Shown: positions 51,635 to 62,628, counted from the first letter of the stretch. The stretch is 64,000 bases of DNA from Macrostomum hystrix (GCA_950097015.1 CATNEN010000001.1:899501-963500); one strand, 5' to 3'. The notes: generated by a model from the letters alone, not told the origin. Numbers and translations are program-made.

Positions 51635-53320
51635 TTGGTTTTGACAATCAATATGAGAAGATGGACAATCAAAATGAAGACAGCCATAGATCTGAATGCA
51701 GCAGCTCAGCACAGCTTCGCAGCAGCTGCGGCTTAGGCCATAGACTTTTGACGATCGAAATGAGAATTGGACAATCAAACTGGCAACGGGAGCAGTATGC
51801 ATGTTTATTTGAACGAAAATTTAACATTAAAATGTATAAATTTAAAAAAGTTAAAATTTAACAATAGAAACGAGAAATCAACAACAGAAATGGCAACACA
51901 GCCTCTAACAGTCAGAAAAAAGATGGAAACACAGCAGTCCAGCAGCATGGGTTCAAAACTCATGCCCAGCAAGGCAGCGTCCAAGCTGACGGAAGCAGCG
52001 CGATTCCCACGCAGCTGCCTTATCCGGAGTCACGGCTTCAGGCAGTGACTCACGCGCCACTCTCTCCAGCAGCATGTAACGCCACTCTTCCTGGTTCACG
52101 CCTTCTGGGGCAACTGCCTCTTCATCAACGATGTCAGGCTGCGCCAGTCTGCTTTTGATCTTTGCCTTGAGGCAACTGTTGGCGAATTCCGAAGGGTTCA
52201 GAAAAGGTAAATATCCCGGAAGAATGCGGATGGACACAGCGTACTGCAGATGTTGCGGAATGCGCGCTGCTCGATGGAAATGCGGACCGTCCATCACGAC
52301 AAGCCACGAAGCCGCAGCATCAAGACGGTGGCATTCCTCGCTCAGTTCGTCGATGAAGATCTGAAATCTGGCGTTCGTCTGGCCTCCTCGGAACACCGAC
52401 GAATGCACGAGGCCAAACTCAGCGGCTATCGCCATGCAAACAGTCACATTTGGTCCGCGCTGCGTTGTGACCCTTCGCCTGACCTCTTCACCTTTTAGGC
52501 TGCGACCCTGCGATCTTCTGGTCCACAAATTGAATCCCGTTTCATCAAGAAACACCAACCGTACTGCAGGGGTCCAAGTTCAGCACGAACTCTGCGTACT
52601 CTCGCCGAGCCTCAATGTTCTCCTGGCTGTTCGTTCTCGAGCGCACATCCGTGCCCTTGGTGGCCAGCTTAACTGTGTACATCAGTCCCTGTAGAATTCT
52701 GTCCACAGTTCTGTACGAGATGTCCAGTTTGTCGGGGAAATGGTTGTTGACCCGCTGTGCCATCTCGCTCAGGGTGAGGAACGGGTTGCGGTTCACCTCT
52801 GCTTCCAGAAATTCACGAATCTTCTCATCCACCTTGCACCTTGCTTCTTTTCGGCCTCCACGAGGCATAACGTCCATCCTTCCCTCATTCCTGTACAGCC
52901 TCACGATGCGATGAGCAGTTGAACTTGACAGCTGAAGGATTATTGCTGCGTCCTTGACCGGTGTGCCTCGATTCATTGCCTCGATGAGCCGACGTCGGTC
53001 AACTGGACTCACAGGTGGTGCTATCACCAGCAAACTGGAGAGATGGCTGGCAGAATGAATCTTTTGCTCAAAGCCTTACATGCGGTTTCCACTGGCATTA
53101 AAAGGGAAAAGTGAAGTCCATTCTATTCTTTCCTTCATGGTGCTGTCTCGCTACACTAACCAAGCGTTGCCATTTTGATTGTCCAATTCTCATTTCGATC
53201 GTCAAAAAAGTCTATGGCCTAAGCCGCAGCTGCTGCGAAGCTGAGCTGAGCTGCTGCATGCAGATCTATGGCTCTCTTCATTTTGATTGTCCATTTTCTC
53301 ATATTGATTGTCAAAACCAA
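51635..53320 (-). mobile_element. IS630/Tc1-type element with ~150-bp TIRs; TA insertion proven by empty site
   Basis: The ends TTGGTTTTGACAATCAATAT and the complement are flanked by TA (51633-51634, 53321-53322). Each TIR (about 51635-51790, 53165-53320) has subrepeats of GACAATCAAAATGA and two CCATAGA words around GCAGCAGCTCAGC.CAGCTTC. Copy A shows the unoccupied site with a single TA at 42900-42901. 1,686 bp. Confidence 0.93.
51953..53033 (-). pseudogene. IS630-type transposase with one frameshift
   Basis: The first part (53033-52545) has a helix-turn-helix: SPVDRRRLIEAMNRGTPVKD and LQLSSSTAHRIVRLYRNEG, then RGGRKEARCKVDEKIREFL. A frameshift near 52563 precedes the core (52558-51953): Asp in VFLDETGFNLWTRR, Asp in LVVMDGPHFHRAA, Glu in GYLPFLNPSEF, with 33 residues between the last two. 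It ends CLAGHEF. It is related to the transposase at 6942-8099 but diverged. The single frameshift lies just before the first catalytic Asp and would inactivate this copy unless it is an assembly error. Confidence 0.85.
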
Positions 53321-53918
53321 TAGTACACAACTTCTTATCTTGTTTATTCTATCATTAAAATAATATGAACTGAACTGACTGGCGGTTATGCGGTGTACAT
53401 TGGCGTTGAGACTTATTACAAGACCGACGTAATCGTAATCGATCAGTCTGAGATATTATTTTTGTATTTATATTGCGCAAAACCTGAGAATAATGAAGTA
53501 GACTTAAAACTAATATTGATGTAATAAGAATAGACAGTAGTGGAATCAAATCGCTTAGAATCAAATCGCGTAAAAGTTTACCTTTCTTAGTTTTTTCTTA
53601 TATCTACGTATATTAAATCAATCGATTAAATCAAGTTCAGTCTGAATTTATTATAAGTGAGTCAGTCGATTATTCAGCCAGCCAGCCAGCCAATCAGCCA
53701 GTAGACAGACAAAGCAGCCCAATCTGAGTTGCACGCCGAGCCAATTGAATTGAATGAAATCAATTGCCGCACAGACATTGTCGCGTCTTGATCAATCGGC
53801 CGTGTCTTGACACTGTCGTAGTCAATATATTGTGTGTGCATATACAATGCGAGCGTCTAGATGCATGCAAAGCATCAGTCGCAGGTATAGTAGATTGCGA
53901 TGACTGCACATCACTTAT
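53321..53918. other. Non-coding island flank
   Basis: Matches 42901-43510 of copy A with small indels. The part nearest 53919 is the former coding end of the zinc-finger gene, now beyond the premature stop. Confidence 0.7.
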
Positions 53919-55208
53919 TTAACTTGCGACATCGTCTTTAAGGTCGGCGGTCAGAACCAATTCTGCTGCGGCATCGGCATCTCCTTGCGGCACTGTCACA
54001 TCAGATAGCTGTTCATCAGAATCGTTGTTGACATCAGCAATGATGATCTCCATTGCGACATCAAACATGTCATCGATGTGACTTGCTTCGGAATGGGCAG
54101 CGAAATCCGATCCAGCAGCAGCAGCAACACAATCCGTATTGGTAGACAGAAATTGCATAGCGGCAGGTTGCATCAAGTCCAGCAGAATCTGCGCCATTTC
54201 AATGTCATCACCGTGACCGGATGATGTACCAATACACACCGACTGCGTGCTGACATTGGCCTCGATTGAAACATCGGTCACACCGTTTTGTGCACTGACA
54301 CCAACTGTCGCTGTTGTTACTCTTGGCGCACAGACAGGAATAAAAACAGGTAGCGGCACCGGAACGAAATACGGCACCTCGACAGTTGGAATCGGCAACA
54401 TAGGCATCGCTGGTGATCCGATTGGCTCAATTTGCAAAATTGGCATTGATGGCGATGGTACTGGCGAGTGATCCGATTGGATTGTTTCTGCTGCTGCTTC
54501 AATCGCATTGTGATTAAGCGGAGTAGATGTACAAATTGGATGCCGTACTGATCCAATTGACACGCTGTCCGCTTGGCTCACATGTTCAGCAGGCTCGTCA
54601 GTACTTGTTGCATAGATGATGCCTGATTCAGCTGCGCTATCTTCTATGATGATAGTTTCTGCTGGCTGCTCTGCTGCTGACTGCTCTGCTGATGGCTGCT
54701 CTGCTGCTGGCTGCTCTGCTGCTGGCTGCTCTGCTGCTGGCAGTCGACGGGCAATGTAGCGCTCGTGCATATAGTCGACAATCTCGCCGACCACAGCTGG
54801 TAGTGGATCCAGTTGTTCAAGCTGGACCACTTCGCCCATTGCCGCTGCTCCCGCCACTGCCACTGGCTGAGCTGGTTGGCCACCGACGCGACGCTGCGGA
54901 TTCCGCTTACATCTATATAGATGATGCAACATGTTGGACGTTATTTTGTTGCAATGCGGACACGCTAGCACACGTCCACCGGCAGCGACATCTACACCAG
55001 CCCGCTGTAGTTGCAGCATCTTCCAGACGGCACTTCCACGCTCCTTAACCGACGCGAATAGCGATGGCCTTTGACCAACAGGTAGGACTGTCCAGTCAAA
55101 TTCGGCATGGACAGCTTTATGCGCCTCTATAAAATGTCTTCGCATCATATTGGCGCGGATTTGCTGGCCGCAGAAATGGCAGAAGCGGAGTCCGTTGTTG
55201 TCTTCCAT
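53919..55208 (-). pseudogene. Two-zinc-finger protein, copy B, truncated
   Basis: Near-identical to 43359-44852, but 429 instead of 497 residues. Changes around 53917-53940 turn the acidic segment into LKDDVAS and a stop, removing the last ~59 residues, and three AAEQP units are missing. Both zinc fingers are intact (finger 2 reads CPHCNK instead of CSHCNK). It may still make a DNA-binding protein. Its upstream flank is array 3. Confidence 0.75.
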
Positions 55209-55408
55209 TGCAGCTTAAATATAGTCGTTCGCTGGCTAGCCTGCTGAATAATCGACAGAGTGGTCGTTGTGGCTGACTTTTAATTATCGATTTGCGTGCG
55301 CGCGCGCATATATTTACCTAGCACTGCTCATATCCTGTACAGATGAGCAGTCAGACACATAGACATAGACAGACATCGTCAACTGGGTCTAAGCTATTTC
55401 CATATATA

Positions 55409-55810
55409 GTATTTTCGCGAAAATACTGATATGCTCTATAAACAAAGGTAAGGGCAGTATTTTTGCAAAAGTTATTAAAGTAGTGTGCATGGCTACATCT
55501 TATGGTATTTTCGCGAAAATACTGTTATGCTATTAAAAAAGGTAGTTGGCGGTATTTTGGCAAAAGTTCTTAAAGTAGTGTGCATGGCTACATCTTATGG
55601 TATTTTCGCGAAAATACTGATATGCTATTAAACAAAGGTAGTTGGCGGTATTTTTGCAAATGTTATTAAAGTAGGTAGTGTGCATGGCTACATCTTATGG
55701 TATTTTCGCGAAAATACTGATATGCTATTAAACAAAGGTAGTTGGCGGTATTTTTGCAAAAGTTCTTAAAGTAGTGTGCATGGCTACATCTTATGGTATT
55801 GTCGCGAATG
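55409..55810. repeat. Palindrome array 3
   Basis: Five units with GTATTTTCGCGAAAATAC (first at 55409-55426). The last is degenerate (GGTATTGTCGCGAATGCAG). Same position relative to the zinc-finger gene as array 2. Confidence 0.9.
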
Positions 55811-56107
55811 CAGATACGCGGCGGTTGAAGACAATAAGACGACAATATTTTTGCGAAAGTACTTTAAGTATTCATGATGACTATATCTAATGGTAATCAA
55901 TAACTAAATATGACTTGACTTCATTATATTTTATTATTATTCATTCCGCGAATACAATTTGCAACAGGTTCACTCATGTATTTTTGCTTGAGCGAATTAA
56001 TTGGGTTAAATAAATAGCTGGCATTAATTAAACGGCGAACAGGAAACTACAATTAGCTGTATTAAGTCTACCTAAAACTAGTGCTGCTACTGCTGCTGCT
56101 GCTGCTG

Positions 56108-56527
56108 TTACTGCTCAATTCGATATCGGCGGCTCCGGAGCAACTCTCGCAGTCTAGCCCTTTGCTGTACACCGCGCCAGTAGTCCAGGCCGTGTAGAAT
56201 GTGCTGCAGCTCCAAACATGTGTCCTCCAGCAGGCCTAGCAGCTCGGCCAAGTCGAAGGCCTCGTTCTCTGTTAGGCAGGTCACCTCCAGGATGGTCTCG
56301 TAGCCCGCAGCTGTATTGTGTTGTAGCAGCCAGTCCAGGAGGCTCTTCATCAGGGTGTGCAGCTGGGTGACGTTCAGCTCAGCAGTCGGGCAGTGGCGCT
56401 GCAGGCAGGTTAGCTGCTCCAATCGTCCTCGGTACGCCAGGAACGGGGCCAGACAGGCGATGTCGCATCTGGCCAGGAGTGCCACGGTGGCCGGCGAGCC
56501 GAACAGCGCCACAGGATGCGCATTCAT
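56108..56527 (-). CDS. Novel ~130-residue protein family, member B
   Basis: 139 residues starting MNAHPVALFGSPATVALLAR. It is related over about 100 residues to the protein at 40590-40970, and extended by an Arg-rich tail (QQRARLRELLRSRRYRIEQ). GC content is well above the flanks. The different base composition and moderate divergence from member A indicate an old duplication, unlike the recent duplication of the zinc-finger gene. Helical throughout, no membrane segment. Function unknown; it lies between arrays 3 and 4. A CTG repeat (about 56085-56110) follows the stop. Confidence 0.6.
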   Translation of the reverse strand: MNAHPVALFGSPATVALLARCDIACLAPFLAYRGRLEQLTCLQRHCPTAELNVTQLHTLMKSLLDWLLQHNTAAGYETILEVTCLTENEAFDLAELLGLLEDTCLELQHILHGLDYWRGVQQRARLRELLRSRRYRIEQ

Positions 56528-56639
56528 CGTGAGTTCTACACAACCAACAATGTCGTGAGTGCAACAGCAGCGCGTCTAACACTAGCAGAAGTAGAATTAG
56601 AATAGGAAGCAGAGTTCTAAATGGAAAGTAAATACAGTA

Positions 56640-57165
56640 TTTTCGCGAAGGTAAGGGCAGTATTTTTGCAAAAGTAGCGTGACTACATCTTATGGTATTT
56701 TCGCAAATGCAGATACGTATTCTCAGACAAAGTGACTTTTTACCATAGACAAATTTAGTGTATTTCTGTAAATTGCCAAAACTCACGAATGAGTTTTTTC
56801 GCGAAAAGACAATATGTACTATATTGAATACTTGCAAATGAAAAATAGTGTCTGTTTTTGCGAAAATACTGCTATGCTATTAAACAAAGGTAGTTGGCGG
56901 TATTTTTGCAAAAGTTATTAAAGTAGGTAGTGTGCGTGGCTACATCGTATGGTATTTTCGCGAAAATACTGCGATGCTATTAAACAAAGGTAGTTGGCGG
57001 TATTTTTGTAAAAGTTCTCAAAGTAGGTGTGTGCATGGCTATATATTATGGTATTTTCGCGAATGTAGATACGTATTCTCAGACAAAGTGACTTGTACTT
57101 TTTTACCATCGACAAATTTAGTATATTTCTGCTAATTGTCAATAATCACGAATGATTTTTTCGTG
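56640..57165. repeat. Palindrome array 4 with two end blocks
   Basis: Motif units at about 56640, 56697, 56863, 56953 and 57053. End blocks with ACGTATTCTCAGACAAAGTG occur at 56715-56800 and 57068-57165, so two array ends stand in tandem. Confidence 0.88.
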
Positions 57166-57552
57166 TATCTTCGGCTTTTAAGAAAACGAGAATAGTTTAA
57201 TCTTAGTTTAATCAGATGATAATCAAATGATTTCATTTGTTAATTAATTTATTTACTAACGAAATAATCACAGTGTTGACAATCATTAGCATCTTAACAA
57301 TATGTAAGAGAGCAACAAAGAGAACATATGAGATTCTCGGTTGTAAAGGGACGGGTATTAGTGGGGGTATCACAATTGACAAAATTTGCATCGGACGTTT
57401 TGGCAAGCAGACCCCAACTATCGGAAGTTTAGTCCAGTGGACCCCAGCTTAGACTGTGGATTCCCCTATGTACAAGTGGCCAAAAGTTGGAAATCCGCTA
57501 CTCAAGGCCGCACTCTAGACCCAACCGTCTATGGCACTAGCATATGTATGCT
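57166..57552. other. Island spacer with inversion junction
   Basis: Up to about 57380 it matches 45750-45963 (TGGGGGTATCACAATTGACA). There the match stops, at an AATTGA-rich junction, and unrelated sequence follows. Confidence 0.65.
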
Positions 57553-57680
57553 ATAGAGCCAAAACGTCCACTGCCAGAACGTCCACTGCCAAAACGTCCA
57601 CTGCCAAAACGTCCACTGCCAAAACGTCCACTGCCAAAACGTCCACTGCCAAAACGTCCACTGCCAGAACGTCCACTGCC
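57553..57680 (+). repeat. 15-bp minisatellite
   Basis: Eight to nine units of AAAACGTCCACTGCC, preceded by CCGTCTATGGCACTAG and followed by CTCCCTATGGCTAC. Frames GRFGS/KRPLP on either strand are artefacts. Confidence 0.9.
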
Positions 57681-58117
57681 AAATCTCCCTATGGCTACTA
57701 GGCTACTACTAACAGTAGGCATGCGTCGCGCAAAAAGACTGAATGACCTTTTTTTGATCTCCCTAGTGTATTTCTAAAAATAGAACACCATAGGTGGTCA
57801 TTTCGCGAAAATACTGACGCGCATATACGAAATGACATTTTTTGATCTCCGTAATGTATTTCTATTATTAGAACAACTAAGCTTATGTCTTTTTGCAATC
57901 GGGCACTTCGGAGCATGTAGTCATGTTTGCGAAAGTACTAATGTATATCACTTTGTCCTTCATGCACCATTTCATTGTGCTTTCGCGAATGCACCGAGTT
58001 TGCATGGACGGACTAACTTATTACCGCATATTGTATACTATGTTAGTTGATATATCATGAACAATTGTAGAAGCTACTGCATGTACTTTCTCTTTCATAA
58101 CCCTTTAACATGTACAG
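57681..58117. other. Spacer left of the inverted recombinase exon
   Basis: Contains TTTTTTGATCTCC.TA.TGTATTTCTA twice (about 57752 and 57838) and TTTCGCGAAAATACTGACGC. From 58024 on it matches, inverted, intron 2 of the recombinase gene. Confidence 0.6.
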
Positions 58118-59512
58118 GCTTGCATTGGATTGATTCGTCAGCGGCAAGAGAATATTTATCACCTGCGCGATGACGAACGCCAGCTGTCCTACACGGATAA
58201 GTTCCTGACCGCTGACGAATGGCGCATCATTCACAACCGGCTAGACTGCCTGATTTATATGGTCGCCAAACATTCGTGGTCTCATCTACCCGTGAAGGGC
58301 TACTGGGGTCGCATTGGACAATGTGCACGTCGAATGGCCAACGTCGTCGGCAAATGGAATACATTTATTATGCCGATCACTCGTGAACTGGCCTTCTTCT
58401 GTGCAGCAATTGTACATGCCAACCGACTACGTCCATGGGTCGCGATTCGGCGTTGCTATTTGGATGCTGCACTCAATAGCGGCGTATCAACGTCCTCCAC
58501 CATTGTCACAGTCCTGCCGCCTACCGAAGTGGCACACAAAAAGGGCGGTCGTGGTAAAGGTGCAAGCTGGACTGCGCCACGCAAAGTCGGCGAATGTCTA
58601 CTGCAATGGATAGACAACTTTCTATTGCCATACTTCGCCGAGTGCAACATCCATGTCAGGCCAGGCAAATGTCTGCTGTTTCCTACGCATCGTGGCAAGC
58701 AGCGTGACTCGACAAGTTTCAGCACGCTTGTCAAGCAGGGCGCCGAGTTGGTCATCGATCGGCCCTATCGCATGGGCGATGGTCGTCGAAATGTACTGTC
58801 GGCCTATGTGCACGCGCATCCCGACAAGCTAGACCAGCTGGTGCCTCTGTACGACATATCGCGCAACTGTGTCGTCAATGCGTATGGACGCCTGGCCAAA
58901 CAGCAGGCCAATCTGATGGTCGCCGACGACGTCAGAGGATGTTTCGAGACATTCTGTCACAATCGGCCTCTTGATCGTCGACATCAACGACATCCAACAG
59001 CCGAAAACGACACGAAGCGGCGTCGCTCTGCCTGTAGCGTTGATCTGGACGCAACCAATTCATCGGCTGCATCTCCTCTACCTGCTGATGACATTGTGAT
59101 GCCACATAGTCAACGCACACGCAAGCGACGCGTTCGACGGTCGTCCATTTGCAAGGCCACTGACAAGAAGCGACCTCGAATGTCGACAATGCGACCCGCT
59201 ACGGTTAGTCCTAGATGTTCAACAACGGACAACACCGAGTCGACAAAGCCGGCCATCGATTCAGCAACACCATCGCCTATTTCGTCTACATCGTCTAGAC
59301 GACGCAGTCTTAGTCAACCGCCGATGCTTGGAGCATCGGCTGGACAAGGCAACGTTCACGACGATATCGACGAAGGTGATGATGGTGAACAACAGCACGT
59401 CAGCAATGACAATGAGACCAGCTCGGATTCTGAGCTACTCATGGTTCGTCGAACGGAATACAGGACGCGATCTGGGCGCCTGATCAGTTCGAGAACTAGA
59501 CTGGACATCTGA
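58118..59512 (+). pseudogene. Recombinase last exon, inverted second copy
   Basis: Begins after TGTACAG| with GCTTGCATTGG and encodes 464 residues nearly identical to exon 3 of the gene at 46043-49104, with two codons fewer and a handful of substitutions (for example GGRGK for DGCGK). The match extends into intron 2 (from 58024) and the 3' flank (to about 59592). Exons 1 and 2 are absent, so the zinc fingers are missing. The catalytic Arg, Arg and Tyr are retained. Its orientation is opposite to the full gene. The intact frame suggests a recent event. Confidence 0.85.
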
Positions 59513-59592
59513 ATGCTCATATTGTCCCAGTCGTGTCATCTGACTTAATATGTGCTGATTGTCTGATTTGCCAAACTATTATCAATTGTGTA

Positions 59593-60097
59593 CTTAAATA
59601 ATTGCGTAATAAACTAACGATTAATTACAGAGAATGAAATTGTGTATATTTTTTCTGTAGAACTAATTGTTCCCATTGCAATTGATAAAAATATAACTGA
59701 ACTGAGAACTAGCTTTTGGTTATCGAGACAAAAAACAAAATGGCATATTTGATATTTGATATAATCGTAGCGGCCTGTATCATGAAGTTTATAGGAAGTG
59801 ATAGGAAGGGAGTAAATAAAACTTAGGAAGTGCAAATTTCAATTAGATCTTACTCGATGATTTCAAATTCCCATTTGTGTCAGTCAGATTTAATTCCGAG
59901 AGTAGCGTCATTTTCTACTCGTATCATTGCTGGCCAGCAAGGATAGGTTTTAAACTTCGCCCAAACGATGTCACCTTCGATCATATCGTTTGATGCCACA
60001 TGGATCTTTATTTTTCGTACCACTGAGGCTGCTGCGCTTTCAATGCATTCCTTTGAGTCTTATTTGCTTCTTCATCGCTCCGCATCTCTCCCGGCCC
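59593..60097. other. AT-rich stretch right of the island
   Basis: No gene or CGCGAAAA motif seen. It probably marks the right end of the island. Confidence 0.4.
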
Positions 60098-61037
60098 TTA
60101 GAATTTCTTTCCTGGCGGACTCTGCATCACTTCTGGCGGACTCTGCATCACTCTTGACGGGCTTTGCATATCTCCTACCTCCCTTTGCTTCTCCTCCGTT
60201 AGATGTGCCTCGTCATACAGCTTCTCTGTAATGAACCTTCCAACCTTGGCCATCGTTGAAGTTGTCGCCATATAGCTTTGCAGAGCTACTTCTTTTGTGC
60301 GCAGCATCCGCTTGCTTGTTCAGCAGAATTTGTTCTTTTTCTGGAAGTCCTTCACGACTATTTGTAGCAAAGAAGTTACGAAATGTTCGGACGTCAAATC
60401 GGTTGAGTTGGCTTCGAGTATTTTTTCTTGCAGTTTCGCGGGAAAGTGGAAAAAGAGTGGTCCTTAATATTTTAACCGTAACCGAACAAATAATCGTTAG
60501 GTGCGGCCCCAATTTGCATGCGGTAATCACCGTGAGCAATGAGGATATACCTTATCTCTGTCAGGGATACCATCACCGCACCTTGTTTTATAGTCTTGTT
60601 GTTTTCCACTTCAAACATTGCTTCAGGGTCGTTTTGCAGATCAGTTTCCCAGTAGTACATTCTACTATTTTGGCATTTGATACAGCATCAGCTCGATGAC
60701 AATTGCCCTTACTGAAAACGAAGTGAAGCTCAATGAATAGAAAGGATACTTCGGATTCAACAGGCTCGTCAAATAGGGACTTGCGAAGCTCATTTAGCAT
60801 CTTACTAACAACTTGAAGGTCTTCTGTAAAGAGGCAGTTTTTGTGAAGCTTTTGGCGACGCGCGGCCTCTGCTTCTTTTTTGTCTTGCAACCTCGAACGT
60901 CCGTAATTGCTGCAAGTGTAGAGGATTGAGTCTGGCTCGTTCATTGCTTTAATCTGCTTAATAAGGCTCGAAAATGTGCTTTTCAAGTACACATCATTTA
61001 GTATTCTTACTAAGCTAGCTAAACAAGCTACTAACAT
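60098..61037 (-). pseudogene. Unrecognised broken or multi-exon gene
   Basis: Successive minus-strand frames read as protein: LVACLASLVRILNDVYLKST with a coiled-coil-like KKEAEAARRQK and FTEDLQVVSKMLNELRKSLF; then YYWETDLQNDPEAMFEVENN and MVSLTEIRYILIAHGDYR; then NRFDVRTFRNFFATNSREGL and a Met-Gln-Ser-Pro repeat (GDMQSPSRVMQSPPEVMQS). The frame changes twice (about 60660 and 60500). Either introns or decay could explain this. No family recognised; an animal transposon-encoded protein is my guess. Confidence 0.35.
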
Positions 61038-61654
61038 TATTTGCTCTTGCTATTGTTCAAATATAGCTGTACCAATACTTTATATTAAAATCTGAAGCAA
61101 ACATGTTTTTATATATCAATATCTATATCATGATTATGGTAAAAATGCCTAAATCAAGTGTTTATACGTTTTTTTGCTATAAAATTATTTAATAATAAAC
61201 CGAAGGTTCCCTTTATATTTATATCCTTTATATCTATTATATTTTACAATTTTGCGGAATTGTAAATATAAGTAGCTAAGTGTCTGTCCTATATATATAA
61301 TACTCGTACATATAATATTTTATTATCATAATTATATGAAAAAATGTGACATTTCTATATTGACTATAAAATAATTGTTATATAATACTTCAATGGCCTT
61401 GCTTATGTCCCTCGTAGGAAAAATAGAATCCCTATTAGAAAATTGCAATTACGAGCTTGGCAATTGGCATAGCTAGCTATATATTATAACTATATAATAA
61501 AGAAGCAAAAAAAATTGTTGTTATTAACCATGTCACGAAAAGATAATTAAATTCGCTTTTATGAAGTTCACTTTCAATAGCAGCTATATTTATAAAAAAG
61601 CACAGTTTTGGAACTGTATATACTCGTAGTTAATTTAAAAGCTAGGTAATCTAC
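61038..61654. other. AT-rich spacer
   Basis: Very A/T-rich (TATATATAATACTCG, ATAATATTTTATTATCA). No gene seen. Confidence 0.5.
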
Positions 61655-62183
61655 TTAAGTTGCTCTAATGGTTGCGTGACACAGTTTGCTCTTGAAAGTC
61701 CAAACTCATCTTGCATGTCCAATAGTGCATCGGCAATGAGCCAGTTTGCTGGTGAAGCTAGATAAATGCAACACATTTTTTCAGTAGCAATTTTCCGATT
61801 GTCCCAGTAGCGCAGACATAGTGACAGTCGCTCAGTGCGCGCTGCATCACATGTTTCATCTGCAATTTTCGCATAGTATTCTTAGAATCACCGTGCCAAT
61901 GCAGTCAACAATGCGATTTTGTCTGCAGGTATTTCAGACGGCCAGCTGCTTCATGGTGCCCTCGTATGGCCTGATTGGTTCGACCAAGATATTCAATGTC
62001 ATGCAATACTGCTTCAAGAATGTAGCGGTTGTTCTTGACTTCAACTGATGCCTGTGTATGTAGATACTTAGAAATACCTACACTTGGAGCATCAATTCTA
62101 GATTGCCTTCTTAATTCAAGAAGGCAAGTGACGGCATAACAGTGAAACTTGCAAGATGACAGATGTAGACCCATCTTGACCAT
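61655..62183 (-). pseudogene. hAT transposase fragment (DUF4371 type)
   Basis: The upstream piece has VEVKNNRYILEAVLHDIEYL then GRTNQAIRGHHE, matching the conserved RxxLLxxxxxIxFLARQGxALRGH region of DUF4371 hAT proteins. After a frame change near 61890 comes EYYAKIADETCDAARTERLS then LCLRYWD, matching the first catalytic Asp box (IADETxD). It stops at 61655. No C-terminal dimerisation domain is present. Confidence 0.75.
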
Positions 62184-62628
62184 ACATATTTTTAAACGAT
62201 GTTAGTGGTTTCACTACATGTGAGCCCCACAGAAGCAGCTAATGTGACCCAAGGAAGAGCTTCGTCGTGGGTTATCAACAACTGGATCTCTCAGCTGCTA
62301 CCGAGCTAGCACTTTATTTAGTCAGTCAAGCCTCGAGCATAAAGAGAGCATCAGAACACATTAACGGCGCGCACACAGGAACGACTGCTGGGAAAGAGAT
62401 AGAATAAGACATAGACATAAGTGTGGACTTGAAATAAGCAATGGGAGAGGCTCTGCCAAACCATCGAAGTAAGACAATAATATGTAGTACAAAACGGTTA
62501 TGGGACGAGGCTTGTGTGCATGAGACGCACAACATGCACGTGATATCGTGAAGGTATCGTGAAACAACACGCGAAAACAACAGTTGCAATGTCCGTTGTC
62601 TCTAAATTCGAATCTTATCATGTGGGCA
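62184..62628. other. Spacer between hAT and Gypsy fragments
   Basis: No gene recognised. GATATCGTGAAGGTATCGTG is a short tandem repeat near 62540. Confidence 0.4.

Larger units (their letters stand above)
50678..55810 (+). repeat. Large island duplication, copy B (copy A 41975-45750)
   Basis: Same order as copy A. It contains a later IS630-type insertion (51635-53320). The zinc-finger gene is truncated by a stop and has fewer AAEQP repeats. The array is shorter (five units). Confidence 0.9.

Noticed and set aside
57537-57777. KRPLP and GRFGS repeat proteins
   Set aside because: Artefact of the 15-bp minisatellite.
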